Part shown: positions 35,371-43,194 of the stretch, piece after piece
Numbering within the stretch: the stretch's first letter is position 1
Layout of the letters: every line of letters starts with the position of its first letter
Origin: Cytobacillus horneckiae
Lineage (GTDB): Bacteria > Bacillota > Bacilli > Bacillales > Cytobacillaceae
NCBI RefSeq assembly: GCF_002835735.1
Contig: NZ_PISD01000010.1
Location: forward strand, 1 to 64,000
Direction of reading: 5' to 3'
Length of the DNA: 64,000 nucleotides
Notes under the pieces: model-generated
What the model was told of the DNA's origin: nothing
The model's input: only the letters and a program-made list of their open reading frames with translations
The model's database searches: none
Made by a program: the position numbers and the translations under genes

Positions 35371-35511
35371 TTATATAAATTTCGTCTCCTTTGTATTTGT
35401 TATAAGGAAACGTCTAATATCCTCTTTGTCCAAACCTATTTCTTTCGCTTCCAAAATGAGCTTTAACCATTCTTCATCTAGGTTTTCAGTTGCCAACAAA
35501 GAATCTTCCAA
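35371..35511 (-). CDS. sinI: SinI family anti-repressor (46 residues, TTG start)
   Basis: The minus strand encodes LEDSLLATENLDEEWLKLIL followed by EAKEIGLDKEDIRRFL and a short tail. The W-x-x-L-I-x-E-A-x-x-x-G pattern and IRRFL are the SinI domain, which binds the like-shaped tail of SinR and breaks its tetramer. The start is TTG at 35511, seven bases after GGAGGG (an ATG nearby is out of frame and closes quickly), which is why it is easily missed. It is convergent with sinR across a shared terminator. Transcription would begin in the 500-base gap to its right. Confidence 0.8.
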   Translation of the reverse strand: MEDSLLATENLDEEWLKLILEAKEIGLDKEDIRRFLITNTKETKFI

Positions 35512-36022
35512 CAATCATCCCTCCAAGTATATTGATCCCTGTCCGAGGCAATCTGCCATCATGGTTGCTCAATTAATCTCTCATCTAGCTGATCACCTAA
35601 TCATAGTCCATTTCTACCACTTCTAAAGAATTATCATTTATTTTCAGACAATTTAGATATAATCTTATTTTACACTTATCTCTCTAGAAATACTGCTGTT
35701 TTTTCATCATTTTTATGCAAAAAATGACAAATTTTTCAAGTCTGAATACTTCGGAAAGACCCAAATTTTTCTTAGTGAAAGCTGAGCTTATGCTAATCTG
35801 ATTTTGTATTTTTAAAATATTCTTTATTAAGAACGTATTTTTAAGTATAGTCCATACGAATTATTTTTTAAAATAGGAAATTAATTGATTTTCTCATTAT
35901 TTATAACTATTTACTACAATTATCTACTGTTTTCGAATATTATCTCAATATTTCATAAAATCATTAATATTCATTCGTTCGTTATAATGAATTAAATAAT
36001 AAACCAGAGGGAGAACTAGTGA
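35512..36022. other. AT-rich intergenic region between sinI and the sinR paralogue
   Basis: About 510 bases without a supported gene. It must hold the promoter of sinI (minus) and of the broken sinR copy (plus). Near 35970-35995 ATTAATATTCATT and AATGAATTAAT form an imperfect inverted repeat around TATAAT, a plausible promoter/operator for the paralogue. Confidence 0.4.
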
Positions 36023-36327
36023 ATGATTGGAGGAAAGTTAAAAACTTTAAGGACTAAGCGTGGATTTTCAATCAATGAATTAGCACGTAAAGCGAAAGTA
36101 TCAAAATCATATATTAGCTACATGGAAAGAGGCTTACAAAAAACCCCTCGCTTGACATCATTACTAAATTAGCAAATTCTCTTGAAACACCTGTTGAAGA
36201 TTTTCTTGTTCAAAAAGAGTGGATATTGGATGAAGATTGGCAGCTTCTAATTAAACAAGCGGTATTAAACGGCATAACGAAAGAAGAGTTCACACAATTT
36301 TTAATTGGAAGGAAACATAGTAAATAA
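36023..36327 (+). pseudogene. SinR paralogue disrupted by a one-base frameshift
   Basis: ATG 36023 follows AGAGGGAG. The frame reads MIGGKLKTLRTKRGFSINEL then ISYMERGLQKTPRLTSLLN* and stops. Reading from the +1 frame after residue about 39 restores the family: NPSLDIITKLANSLETPVED, then LDEDWQLLIKQAVLNGITKE and FTQFLIGRKHSK*. The break is in AAAAAACCCC at 36138-36147, where one A is missing. The restored product would have about 101 residues, with HTH plus SinI/SinR dimerisation tail. It could be a true pseudogene, a phase-variable switch or a sequencing error. Confidence 0.8.
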
Positions 36328-36365
36328 GTCGCCAAATAAAATTGACGACTTGTTTAGATAAGACA

Positions 36366-37277
36366 TTATTTTTGTAGGTCTACAGCAATCTTTGCACCTA
36401 CTACTGCATTATGCTTCACTAAAGCGATATTAGCTGTTAAGCTTTTTCCTTCAGTTAATTCTTTCACCTTACCTAGTAAAAATGGCGTAACCTCTTTACC
36501 GCTTATAGCATTTTCCTTTGCTTCAGCCAAAGCCTTTTCTATAATATTGGTGATGTCAGCTTCTTCCATTGCATCAGTTTCAGGTATTGGGTTAGCAATG
36601 ACTATACCACCCTCTAGCCCAAGATCCCATTTCGCCCTAATTAGTCGGGCAGCTTCTTCAGTTTCATCTACACGATAATTCACTGCATAAGGACTTGTCC
36701 TAGTATAGAAGGCTGGAAGTTTATCTGTTTCGAAACCAACCACAGGTACCCCATGAGTTTCTAGATATTCTAGTGTCAAACCAATATCTAATATGGATTT
36801 AGCTCCTGCGCAAACTACAGCGACATTTGTTTGTGCCAGCTCCTGTAAATCAGCAGAGATATCCATCGTTGTTTCTGCTCCGCGATGAACGCCGCCGATT
36901 CCTCCAGTAACAAAAACTTCAATGCCGGCAAGCTGCGCACAAATCATTGTAGCTGCCACTGTTGTTGCACCGTGCTTTTTAGTTGCCACAAGATAAGGGA
37001 TATCTCTGCGGCTTGCCTTCGCGATATCAGTACTTGTTGCTAAAAATTCTAATTCTTCATCAGATAAACCAATTTTAATTTTTCCATCTATAATAGCAAT
37101 CGTTGCAGGGACAGCTCCATTTTGGCGAATGATTTCTTCCACTTCTTTTGCCATTTTAACATTTTGCGGATATGGCATTCCGTGTGAAATAATGGTAGAT
37201 TCTAACGCTACAATCGGTTTATATGCTTTCTTTGCCTCTAATACTTCATTTGAATATTCCAGCCAGTTTTCTGTCAT
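36366..37277 (-). CDS. psuG: Pseudouridine-5'-phosphate glycosidase
   Basis: 303 residues, close to the family size. Conserved blocks include [17 protein letters not shown] (about 24), [18 protein letters not shown], the Lys/Asp region [10 protein letters not shown] and [17 protein letters not shown], and [19 protein letters not shown]. The enzyme splits pseudouridine 5'-phosphate to uracil and ribose 5-phosphate. It lies 15 bases downstream of psuK, so kinase and glycosidase are co-transcribed and form a complete route for pseudouridine from RNA turnover. Confidence 0.95.
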   Translation of the reverse strand: MTENWLEYSNEVLEAKKAYKPIVALESTIISHGMPYPQNVKMAKEVEEIIRQNGAVPATIAIIDGKIKIGLSDEELEFLATSTDIAKASRRDIPYLVATKKHGATTVAATMICAQLAGIEVFVTGGIGGVHRGAETTMDISADLQELAQTNVAVVCAGAKSILDIGLTLEYLETHGVPVVGFETDKLPAFYTRTSPYAVNYRVDETEEAARLIRAKWDLGLEGGIVIANPIPETDAMEEADITNIIEKALAEAKENAISGKEVTPFLLGKVKELTEGKSLTANIALVKHNAVVGAKIAVDLQK

Positions 37278-37292
37278 GATTATCTCGTCTCC

Positions 37293-38390
37293 TTATGAAA
37301 AATTCTCTTGGAAGGTTTCTTGTAAACGTCTATGATTTAATTTTGGATTAACAGTATCGTACGATTGCAATGTCAAATTTGAACAGGAAATGCCGATTTT
37401 GCATGCATCTTCAACACTCATACCTTTTAAATGTGCATAAATAATTCCTGCAACAAGAGAATCTCCGGCACCTGTCACATCTGCCACCTTTACTTTTGGA
37501 GGAAGAATGACTCCAGCCTCCCCCTTTTTAGTAAAGAAGATTAAGCCTTTGTCTCCTCTTGTTATGACAACCTTTTCTACTCCTTTTTCCATAATTAACT
37601 CTGCTGATTTAAAGAAGTCGCCTTCTGTTTCAATTTCAATTCCGGACAAAACCTCAGCTTCATCTCTGTTCGCAATTAACCATGTAACTCCTTTTAATTG
37701 CTGTGGAAGTTTTTTTACCTTTGGCGAAGAGACAGGGGTGATACACAATGGTATATCATCTTCCTCACATCTTATAATGATTTGCTCTAATACATCAGCA
37801 GGAAAATTAGTATCTAAAATGACCATTTCAGATGAGGCGAAATGTCCCCATTTCTTTTCAATTAGTTCTTGATAGATATTGTCATAAATAGACATATCCG
37901 CAAGTGCAATCGCCATTTCACCTTCATTATCAAGAACAGCTGTATAAGTGCCAGTTGTGTAGTCAGCCATTATTTGTGAAGGAGAAATGTCGACAAAACA
38001 CTCCGTTTGTTTCATTAACCACGATCCTTCATGATCCTCGCCAACCGCAGTTAATAATGAAACATCAGTGCCTAGTCTGCCTAAGTTCTCAGCGATGTTC
38101 CTGGCAACTCCGCCACATGATTGCGAGCTTTGTGCAGGATTCGATGTGCCCGTTTGCAGTTTTTCGATACTCTGAATCTTTCTATCAATATTGGAGCCGC
38201 CGACACATAGAATATCTTTCTTCTTTGGCAATACGTAAGCTCTGCCATGAATTTTCCCTTGCTTTGTTAATGAAGAAATATATCCAGCTACTGCTGATCG
38301 CGATAGTCCAGTTTTATTTGCCAATTCAACTTGTGAAATAAAAGGATTCTCTTGGATAAGTGCTAAAATATTCATTTCTTTTTCATTCAT
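37293..38390 (-). CDS. psuK: Pseudouridine kinase, PfkB family with N-terminal HTH
   Basis: About 365 residues from ATG 38390, nine bases after AAAGGAGG. Residues 1-55 are a winged helix-turn-helix (NPFISQVELANKTGLSRSAV). Residues 60-365 are the PfkB kinase: start ILCVGGSNIDRKI, substrate loop CGGVARNIAENLGRLG, and the catalytic signature VADVTGAGDSLVAGIIYAHL with the Asp base. It phosphorylates pseudouridine for PsuG. The fused HTH, as in YeiC-like kinases, may make it its own repressor; two direct repeats overlap its promoter. Confidence 0.92.
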   Translation of the reverse strand: MNEKEMNILALIQENPFISQVELANKTGLSRSAVAGYISSLTKQGKIHGRAYVLPKKKDILCVGGSNIDRKIQSIEKLQTGTSNPAQSSQSCGGVARNIAENLGRLGTDVSLLTAVGEDHEGSWLMKQTECFVDISPSQIMADYTTGTYTAVLDNEGEMAIALADMSIYDNIYQELIEKKWGHFASSEMVILDTNFPADVLEQIIIRCEEDDIPLCITPVSSPKVKKLPQQLKGVTWLIANRDEAEVLSGIEIETEGDFFKSAELIMEKGVEKVVITRGDKGLIFFTKKGEAGVILPPKVKVADVTGAGDSLVAGIIYAHLKGMSVEDACKIGISCSNLTLQSYDTVNPKLNHRRLQETFQENFS

Positions 38391-38415
38391 GAATGCTTGT
38401 CCTCCTTTCATCAGC

Positions 38416-38470
38416 AAACTTTTGTCTATATTATAAACTTTTGTCTAAAAAGAAAGCAAGTGTTTTTCGA
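38416..38470 (-). promoter_or_regulatory. psuK-psuG promoter with paired direct repeats
   Basis: On the minus strand TTGCTT, an 18-base spacer and TATAAT form a promoter. TAGACAAAAGTTT occurs twice, 19 bases apart (plus-strand 38416-38428 and 38435-38447), overlapping the spacer, -10 and transcription start. This fits an operator for the HTH of PsuK or another repressor. Confidence 0.5.
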
Positions 38471-38528
38471 AAAAATCAACTAATTCGCCTCCCGAAACTT
38501 TTTCTAGACTTTATTATTCATTAGGTAT

Positions 38529-38548
38529 ATAGTTACCTAGGTAACTAT
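38529..38548. promoter_or_regulatory. Palindromic operator of the MarR-type gene
   Basis: ATAGTTACCTAGGTAACTAT is a perfect 20-bp palindrome 24 bases before the MarR start codon, where an autorepressor would bind. Confidence 0.7.
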
Positions 38549-38571
38549 TTTCATTAATCGGAGAGAATGCG

Positions 38572-38988
38572 ATGAATAAGCAAAGCGAACTGTTTCACTC
38601 AATAAATCAAGTATCACGTCATTATTCAAAAATATTAAATGAAAATCTTGTTCCGCTTGGTATATATTCGGCCCAATGGAGCATTATTTTCCTTTTAAAA
38701 AGAGACGGTGCACTATCTCAAAAGGAAATTTCGAATTACTTAGGTGTCGAAGCACCTACGATGACGAGAACATTAATTCGCATGGAAAAATCAGGCTGGA
38801 TTATCAGATTACCTGGAAAGGATAAGCGGGAAAAAAAGATAGAGCTTACAGAAGCAGCATTAAATGAGTACCCCGTATGGCTAAAGGTCGTACGCAAGAC
38901 GGAAGATGAGGTGCTTCATCAAGTATTAGATGAAGAAATAGATGACCTCCTTAAGCTCACTCAAAAATTAAAAAACAATCTCGGTTAA
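38572..38988 (+). CDS. MarR family transcriptional regulator
   Basis: 138 residues with the winged-helix MarR fold: ALSQKEISNYLGVEAPTMTR (about 45-65), then the wing KDKREKKIELTEAAL. As a dimer it should bind the palindrome just upstream and repress itself and the MFS gene 50 bases downstream until an inducing compound binds. ATG follows GGAGAGAATG. Typical size and no unusual features. Confidence 0.93.
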   Translation: MNKQSELFHSINQVSRHYSKILNENLVPLGIYSAQWSIIFLLKRDGALSQKEISNYLGVEAPTMTRTLIRMEKSGWIIRLPGKDKREKKIELTEAALNEYPVWLKVVRKTEDEVLHQVLDEEIDDLLKLTQKLKNNLG

Positions 38989-39037
38989 GTTAGATATTAA
39001 GATATCCGCCTTGCCGAAAAGTTAGGAGGACATCGGT

Positions 39038-40255
39038 TTGAAAAAAGAGCCTTTATGGACAAAAGATTTTTTAGGAGTATCATTTATTAGCTTTTTTCTT
39101 TTTGTCGTTTTTTATATTTTGTTAACGACACTACCCATTTATGTATTAGAAGATTTAAATAGCAGTGAATCGTCAGTAGGCTTAGTTACAGGGGTATTTC
39201 TTATCGCAGCCGTATTATGCCGGCCATTTACCGGAAAGTGGATTGATGTTATAGGAAGAAAGAAAATCTTACTTTTTGCAGTTGCAATCTTTTTCATTTC
39301 AAGCTTATTGTATCAATTGGCAAGTTCTGTCACGTTTTTAGTGATATTACGCTTTCTTCATGGTATCGGCTTTGGTATGGCGACAACGGCAACTGGAGCA
39401 ATTGTAGCCGACATCATTCCTGATAGAAGAAAAGGTGAAGGCCTTGGTTATTACGCCTTATTTATGAATCTGGCAATGGTTATTGGCCCTTTCACAGGAT
39501 TAACGATTGTTCAATTTACTAATTTTTCCTGGTTGTTCAATCTTTGTCTAATAATGGCCATCATTGCATTTATCCTTTCTTTTATTGTCCATATTCCTGA
39601 GGCATCGCCTGCTAATAATGAAAGCAAAAATGAGCCAAGCGGCTTTTCAATCTCAAGTTTCTTCGAGAAAAATGCCGTTCCCATTGCAATTGTCGGCGGT
39701 ATACTCGCACTTGCTTATTCCGGTGTTCTTTCATTCATATCCATTTATGCGAATGAGTTGGGATTAATTGAAGCGGCAAGCTTTTTCTTTGTTGTTTATG
39801 CTGCCTTTATCATTGCTTCCAGACCATTTACAGGAAGATGGTTTGATATGTATGGTGAAAACCGAATTGTCTACCCGGCAATCATCTTATTTGCGATTGG
39901 AATGCTCATGCTTAGTTTTGCTACCAATACATTCTTTTTCCTGCTGGCCGGAGGATTAATCGGCTTAGGTTACGGAAATCTATCGCCTGCGTTGCAAACA
40001 ATTGCCATTCAGAACTCAGATTCTTCTAAAAGCGGCTTGGCAACATCAACCTTTTTCACCTTCTTTGATTCCGGCATTGGCATAGGTTCCTATGCATTAG
40101 GGGTCATCGCAGTGTATACTAGCTTCTCCAACCTCTATTTAATATTGGCTGGCGTCGTGCTTCTCGCTTTTGTTGCCTACCACTTCCTGCATGGAAAAAA
40201 TGTATTAAATGTACAAAAACAAGCGAAACAACAATTAACAAAAAACATCACCTAA
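39038..40255 (+). CDS. MFS transporter (probable drug efflux)
   Basis: 405 residues, 12 membrane segments. The MFS loop motif is GKWIDVIGRKKILLFAV (about 70), repeated as GRWFDMYGENRIVYPAI (about 268). Start codon is TTG behind TAGGAGGA. It belongs to the same transcript as the MarR regulator, the usual arrangement for substrate-inducible efflux. The substrate is not evident. Confidence 0.88.
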   Translation: MKKEPLWTKDFLGVSFISFFLFVVFYILLTTLPIYVLEDLNSSESSVGLVTGVFLIAAVLCRPFTGKWIDVIGRKKILLFAVAIFFISSLLYQLASSVTFLVILRFLHGIGFGMATTATGAIVADIIPDRRKGEGLGYYALFMNLAMVIGPFTGLTIVQFTNFSWLFNLCLIMAIIAFILSFIVHIPEASPANNESKNEPSGFSISSFFEKNAVPIAIVGGILALAYSGVLSFISIYANELGLIEAASFFFVVYAAFIIASRPFTGRWFDMYGENRIVYPAIILFAIGMLMLSFATNTFFFLLAGGLIGLGYGNLSPALQTIAIQNSDSSKSGLATSTFFTFFDSGIGIGSYALGVIAVYTSFSNLYLILAGVVLLAFVAYHFLHGKNVLNVQKQAKQQLTKNIT

Positions 40256-40390
40256 AAGGCATAATCACTGGATTCCTGTTATTGACCGTAAAAATAGAAA
40301 CATGATTAAGTTCTTTAAAGTGCTCGTTTATATAGGCCTATACAATGAACCATTGAGAAATGCCAGTACTTTCTATAATTTCTTTATCAT

Positions 40391-40437
40391 AGTATCCTTC
40401 GCTCTTATACATTTATATTGCAAAGGATACTTTTTCT
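40391..40437 (+). terminator. Possible terminator of the MFS gene
   Basis: AGTATCCTT and AAGGATACT form a 9-bp stem with a long loop, followed by TTTTTCTTTG. Confidence 0.45.
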
Positions 40438-40819
40438 TTGTCTACCTTTGATCTTCCAAGTTTTTTTCCACAATTTTCACTTGCAGCCAATCCCTCCTAA
40501 CTCTCAGCTAATCTGATAGAATTTTTGATTGGTATGTCAACACTTATTGTATTTTTTAAATATTAAGATAATATTTACCAGAAACACTCGATATCGAAAA
40601 GAAATTAACATCGCTTTCTCTCTTCTATATCCAAAGAAACCTCCATTATTTCAAACATGTAGCCTTCTATATAGCTATCACTACCCTATTCTTCTAAATA
40701 ATCTCCGTGAAAATTGTTATTACTCAAAAATTCATCGACACTAGGTTGAAGAAGATTATTGTCTTTATTTTAAATAATCTGTATTTGATTCGAATTTATC
40801 AATAAAATAATCTTTTACG

Positions 40820-40900
40820 TTATCCTCCTTCTAGTTTTTTTTCAAACCAACCTTCCTCAATTATTATTTTTGCGGCATATTGTGTAGTTTCCGTCCCGTT
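40820..40900 (-). pseudogene. Short C-terminal protein fragment
   Basis: After a stop, the minus strand reads NGTETTQYAAKIIIEEGW then FEKKLEGG* (26 codons). It looks like a gene end, with no start nearby. GGAGGATAAC at its stop resembles a ribosome site for a following gene, but only a degraded frame (VKDYFIDKFESN...) comes after. Confidence 0.3.
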
Positions 40901-40908
40901 CTACAAAA

Positions 40909-40940
40909 TAAAAAAGTCAGCATTATTTTTGCTGACATCA
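40909..40940 (-). terminator. Minus-strand terminator
   Basis: GTCAGC and GCTGAC with a 9-base loop, followed on the minus strand by TTTTTTATTTTG. It lies downstream of the truncated Mga-type gene. Confidence 0.7.
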
Positions 40941-41146
40941 GATTTAATGTTATTGGTAATACAATATAATAATAAAAAATTTTTAGATGCTACTTATAGC
41001 AAGTAGAAATGCACCATTAAGAGTAAAAAATTTATGCCCACTTTAGTAACCATTTTATCTAACACATCCTATCCTTAATAGAATATTGTTGTCTTCATCG
41101 TTACAATTTAAAGTTAACATACTTATATTTAGCTAATGTTAATAGA

Positions 41147-41803
41147 TTATAAATACTTTATTAATTCAATAATCGTGCCTTTGTTGAAGATCATAATCTG
41201 TTGAATAATGGCCAATTTTTGAATAGCTCCTAAATGTAAAGTCGTTTGATGCTCTTTTAAAATATTTAAGAGCGCTTCTTGAAATTCTTTAATATCGAAT
41301 GAGATAACAAATTCATTTAATTCTCCAGCCATATATTCTACATATTGCATGATAAGTCTTCGTATGTTCTTTTCATCACCTACTAATTTAAATGGACTAT
41401 GAGATAAATTAACTCCCGATTTTTTTATCACACCTTCAATTTTTTCTAACTGACGATATATAGTAGGCCTGCTTACATGAATTTGCTGGGTAATATCATT
41501 CATTGTTACCCCATTGTTAGTAATAATCATTCTCAAGGTTTGAAAATAAGGATTCTCTCTCTTAAAATATAACCATAATTCTTCTAGTGTACCGTTTTGT
41601 GGCTTTACTAATCTCACCCCATGAGTTTCGCTCTTCTCAATTTTCCATTGCGAAGGCAAACTTGAATCCATTAATACTAAATCCCTCCATAGCGTACTCT
41701 TTGAGAAACCTGTCTTGTTTGATAGTTCATTTAAACTGCACCAACTGTCTTCATAAAATAGATGATATATCAACTTTGAATATCGATCGTTAAACCTATT
41801 CAT
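41147..41803 (-). CDS. Mga/AtxA-type helix-turn-helix regulator, truncated
   Basis: 218 residues. The first HTH (NELSNKTGFSKSTLWRDLVL, about 25-45) and the second HTH (NDITQQIHVSRPTIYRQLEK, about 100-120) plus the linker LSHSPFKLVGDEKNIRRLIM match the DNA-binding half of Mga/AtxA regulators. Full members have about 480-500 residues with PRD-like domains and an EIIB-like end; here the frame stops soon after the start of the PRD region, with no obvious continuation downstream. It may be a remnant that still binds DNA. It is divergent from a small exported-peptide gene 500 bases away. Confidence 0.7.
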   Translation of the reverse strand: MNRFNDRYSKLIYHLFYEDSWCSLNELSNKTGFSKSTLWRDLVLMDSSLPSQWKIEKSETHGVRLVKPQNGTLEELWLYFKRENPYFQTLRMIITNNGVTMNDITQQIHVSRPTIYRQLEKIEGVIKKSGVNLSHSPFKLVGDEKNIRRLIMQYVEYMAGELNEFVISFDIKEFQEALLNILKEHQTTLHLGAIQKLAIIQQIMIFNKGTIIELIKYL

Positions 41804-42209
41804 AAATTACTCCCTTTTTCTTGCAAATAATATTGGGTCTATTATTATTGAAAAGATAATATAAAATTTAAAACAAGTGATAGGTAAAAAGTCGCTCTTA
41901 TGATGTAGGAAGATTCAAAAAAAAAAATGACTTACTAACTATTTGTTAATAAATCATACCATATCTTAATTTATCTAAAATCTCAGAAATGATCAGCCAG
42001 ATTTTATATTTGAAATACACATTTTCATATGTAGACGATGAATTTGAAAATACGTCACATGTTTACATCATTTGCAGTTGATCAAAAGTACTGCTAATAG
42101 AATAGATATATGTTGCTTATATAACTTCTAAGTTACCCTTAAAAATTTATTCTGCTACATTGGTTCACTATACTAATTCAACATTTAAGACACCGAAAAG
42201 TGTTCAGAA
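41804..42209. other. Intergenic region between truncated regulator and peptide gene
   Basis: About 400 AT-rich bases with no supported gene. It must contain divergent promoters; TATACT occurs at about 42171. No clear repeat or operator could be singled out. Confidence 0.35.
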
Positions 42210-42305
42210 ATGGTGAGGTTAATTTTGAGTGGTCAAGTTGTCGCAAAAAAAGAAATTAATAAGAGCGATGAAGCTAAAATTGTATTACAAAAAAAGGGCA
42301 TAAAG

Positions 42306-42452
42306 ATGAAAAAAATTAAATTAAGTGTATTGGGGTTAGCAGTTATAGCTGTTTTGTCTTTTGGATTAAATGGAGTTAGTCCAAATGAACATTCTTCCTC
42401 AGAAATACAACATACGGAAATAAAAAGTCTTAGTCATGGATGGGGCATTTAG
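42306..42452 (+). CDS. Small exported peptide precursor (48 residues, Phr/PapR-like layout)
   Basis: From ATG 42306, behind AAAAGGGC, the product is MKKIKLSVLGLAVIAVLSFG then LNGVSPNEHSSS and ends EIKSLSHGWGI. A Lys-rich start and a hydrophobic core form a Sec signal peptide; the remaining about 25 residues are hydrophilic with a distinctive SLSHGWGI end. Size and layout match secreted pro-peptides of Bacillus cell-cell signalling (Phr, PapR, NprX), in which the C-terminal residues are released and re-imported. The frame also runs 32 codons upstream from 42210. No Rap/PlcR/NprR receptor is adjacent; the nearest regulator is the truncated Mga-type gene. Signalling is inference. Confidence 0.5.
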   Translation: MKKIKLSVLGLAVIAVLSFGLNGVSPNEHSSSEIQHTEIKSLSHGWGI

Positions 42453-42458
42453 AAAAAG

Positions 42459-42545
42459 GGCTGAGACAGAAGTATTTCAGCCAAAGAAACAACCGATTTA
42501 TTACGAAATTCAGTTTAGAGTTTCGTAATAAATCGGTTTATTTAA
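42459..42545 (+). terminator. Tandem hairpins after the peptide gene
   Basis: A small stem GGCTGA/TCAGCC (42459-42482) is followed by an 18-bp perfect stem AACCGATTTATTACGAAA (42491-42508) with its complement at 42521-42538. The second is a likely terminator, though the T-run is short. Confidence 0.55.
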
Positions 42546-42731
42546 ATTATTCAGATTTAAGAATCGTTCATTTAGTTATGACCAACCTTGTATTTTAAGC
42601 ATAAGAGGTTTGCTACCTCTGTGCTTTTTTTATCGTTTTATATACTAAAAGCAACGCTGTCGATTAGTCACTCACCCTACAATACTTTTTAAGTAACTGG
42701 TTTTTAGAGAATCTAACCATAGCTCTTTGTT

Positions 42732-43032
42732 TATCTGGGATTCAGTAGTATCACCCTAGCAGAAATAGGTGATATTTATAATTTCAAGACACCTTGTCAG
42801 TTATTGGCTTTTACGAGGACGGAGCATCCATTTATGAGGCTGGTGAGGGTAAATGGAAGGGAAAGATGGTCACTTCTTTTTTGCATTGGGCAATGTATCA
42901 CGCCGCACGATTGATAACCGTATATTCACCAATATTCAAGAAATATAAAAAATGAAACAATCGGAAGAAAAACATTATAACGTGGTGATTAGTAATATAG
43001 GGAAGGAACTGATGAGAGTCCTCTTTCATTGA
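42732..43032 (+). pseudogene. IS110-family transposase remnant (C-terminal part, multiple frameshifts)
   Basis: Three frames in series spell the end of an IS110-type transposase: YLGFSSITLAEIGDIYNF with QLLAFTR, then GASIYEAGEGKWKG and LHWAMYHAARLITVYSPIF, then KQSEEKHYNVVISNIGKELM with RVLFH*. The pattern 'LAEIGDI...LLAF.G.DPSIYE.G' and 'GKHYNVVISNIGKELMRVLFH' is typical of that family. The N-terminal DEDD domain is absent. The element is dead. Confidence 0.75.
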
Positions 43033-43054
43033 CTTCGAAAAGAAGAATCTTATA

Positions 43055-43110
43055 ATGAAGCCTAATAACAGCCCCATTTTTTTAAAATGAGGCCATTATC
43101 AGGCTTCTTT
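43055..43110. terminator. Inverted repeat after the transposase remnant
   Basis: GAAGCCTAATAA and TTATCAGGCTTC pair with one mismatch around a loop of about 28 bases, followed by TTTGTT. It could serve the remnant or motB's far end. Confidence 0.4.
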
Positions 43111-43194
43111 GTTATGCTTACATTTCTACTTGATAATTGAATTACAATTGTTTATAAATTGCTTGACTTTCTATAGTTAGCCTCTTTCTATTGG

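Larger units (their letters stand above)
40256..41146. other. AT-rich decayed region of about 890 bases
   Basis: No intact gene is supported. It holds a stem AGTATCCTT/AAGGATACT followed by TTTTTC (40391-40436), a likely terminator for the MFS gene; a coding-like fragment at 40820-40900; and a minus-strand terminator at 40909-40937. A 71-codon frame at 40529 has no ribosome site and unlikely composition. Confidence 0.5.

Noticed and set aside
37507-38341. Plus-strand frames of 121 and 145 codons across psuK
   Set aside because: Both are antisense to a conserved PfkB kinase and lack a translation start signal.
40529-40744. 71-codon frame in the AT-rich gap
   Set aside because: No ribosome site, improbable composition and no protein-like pattern; AT-rich DNA yields such frames by chance.
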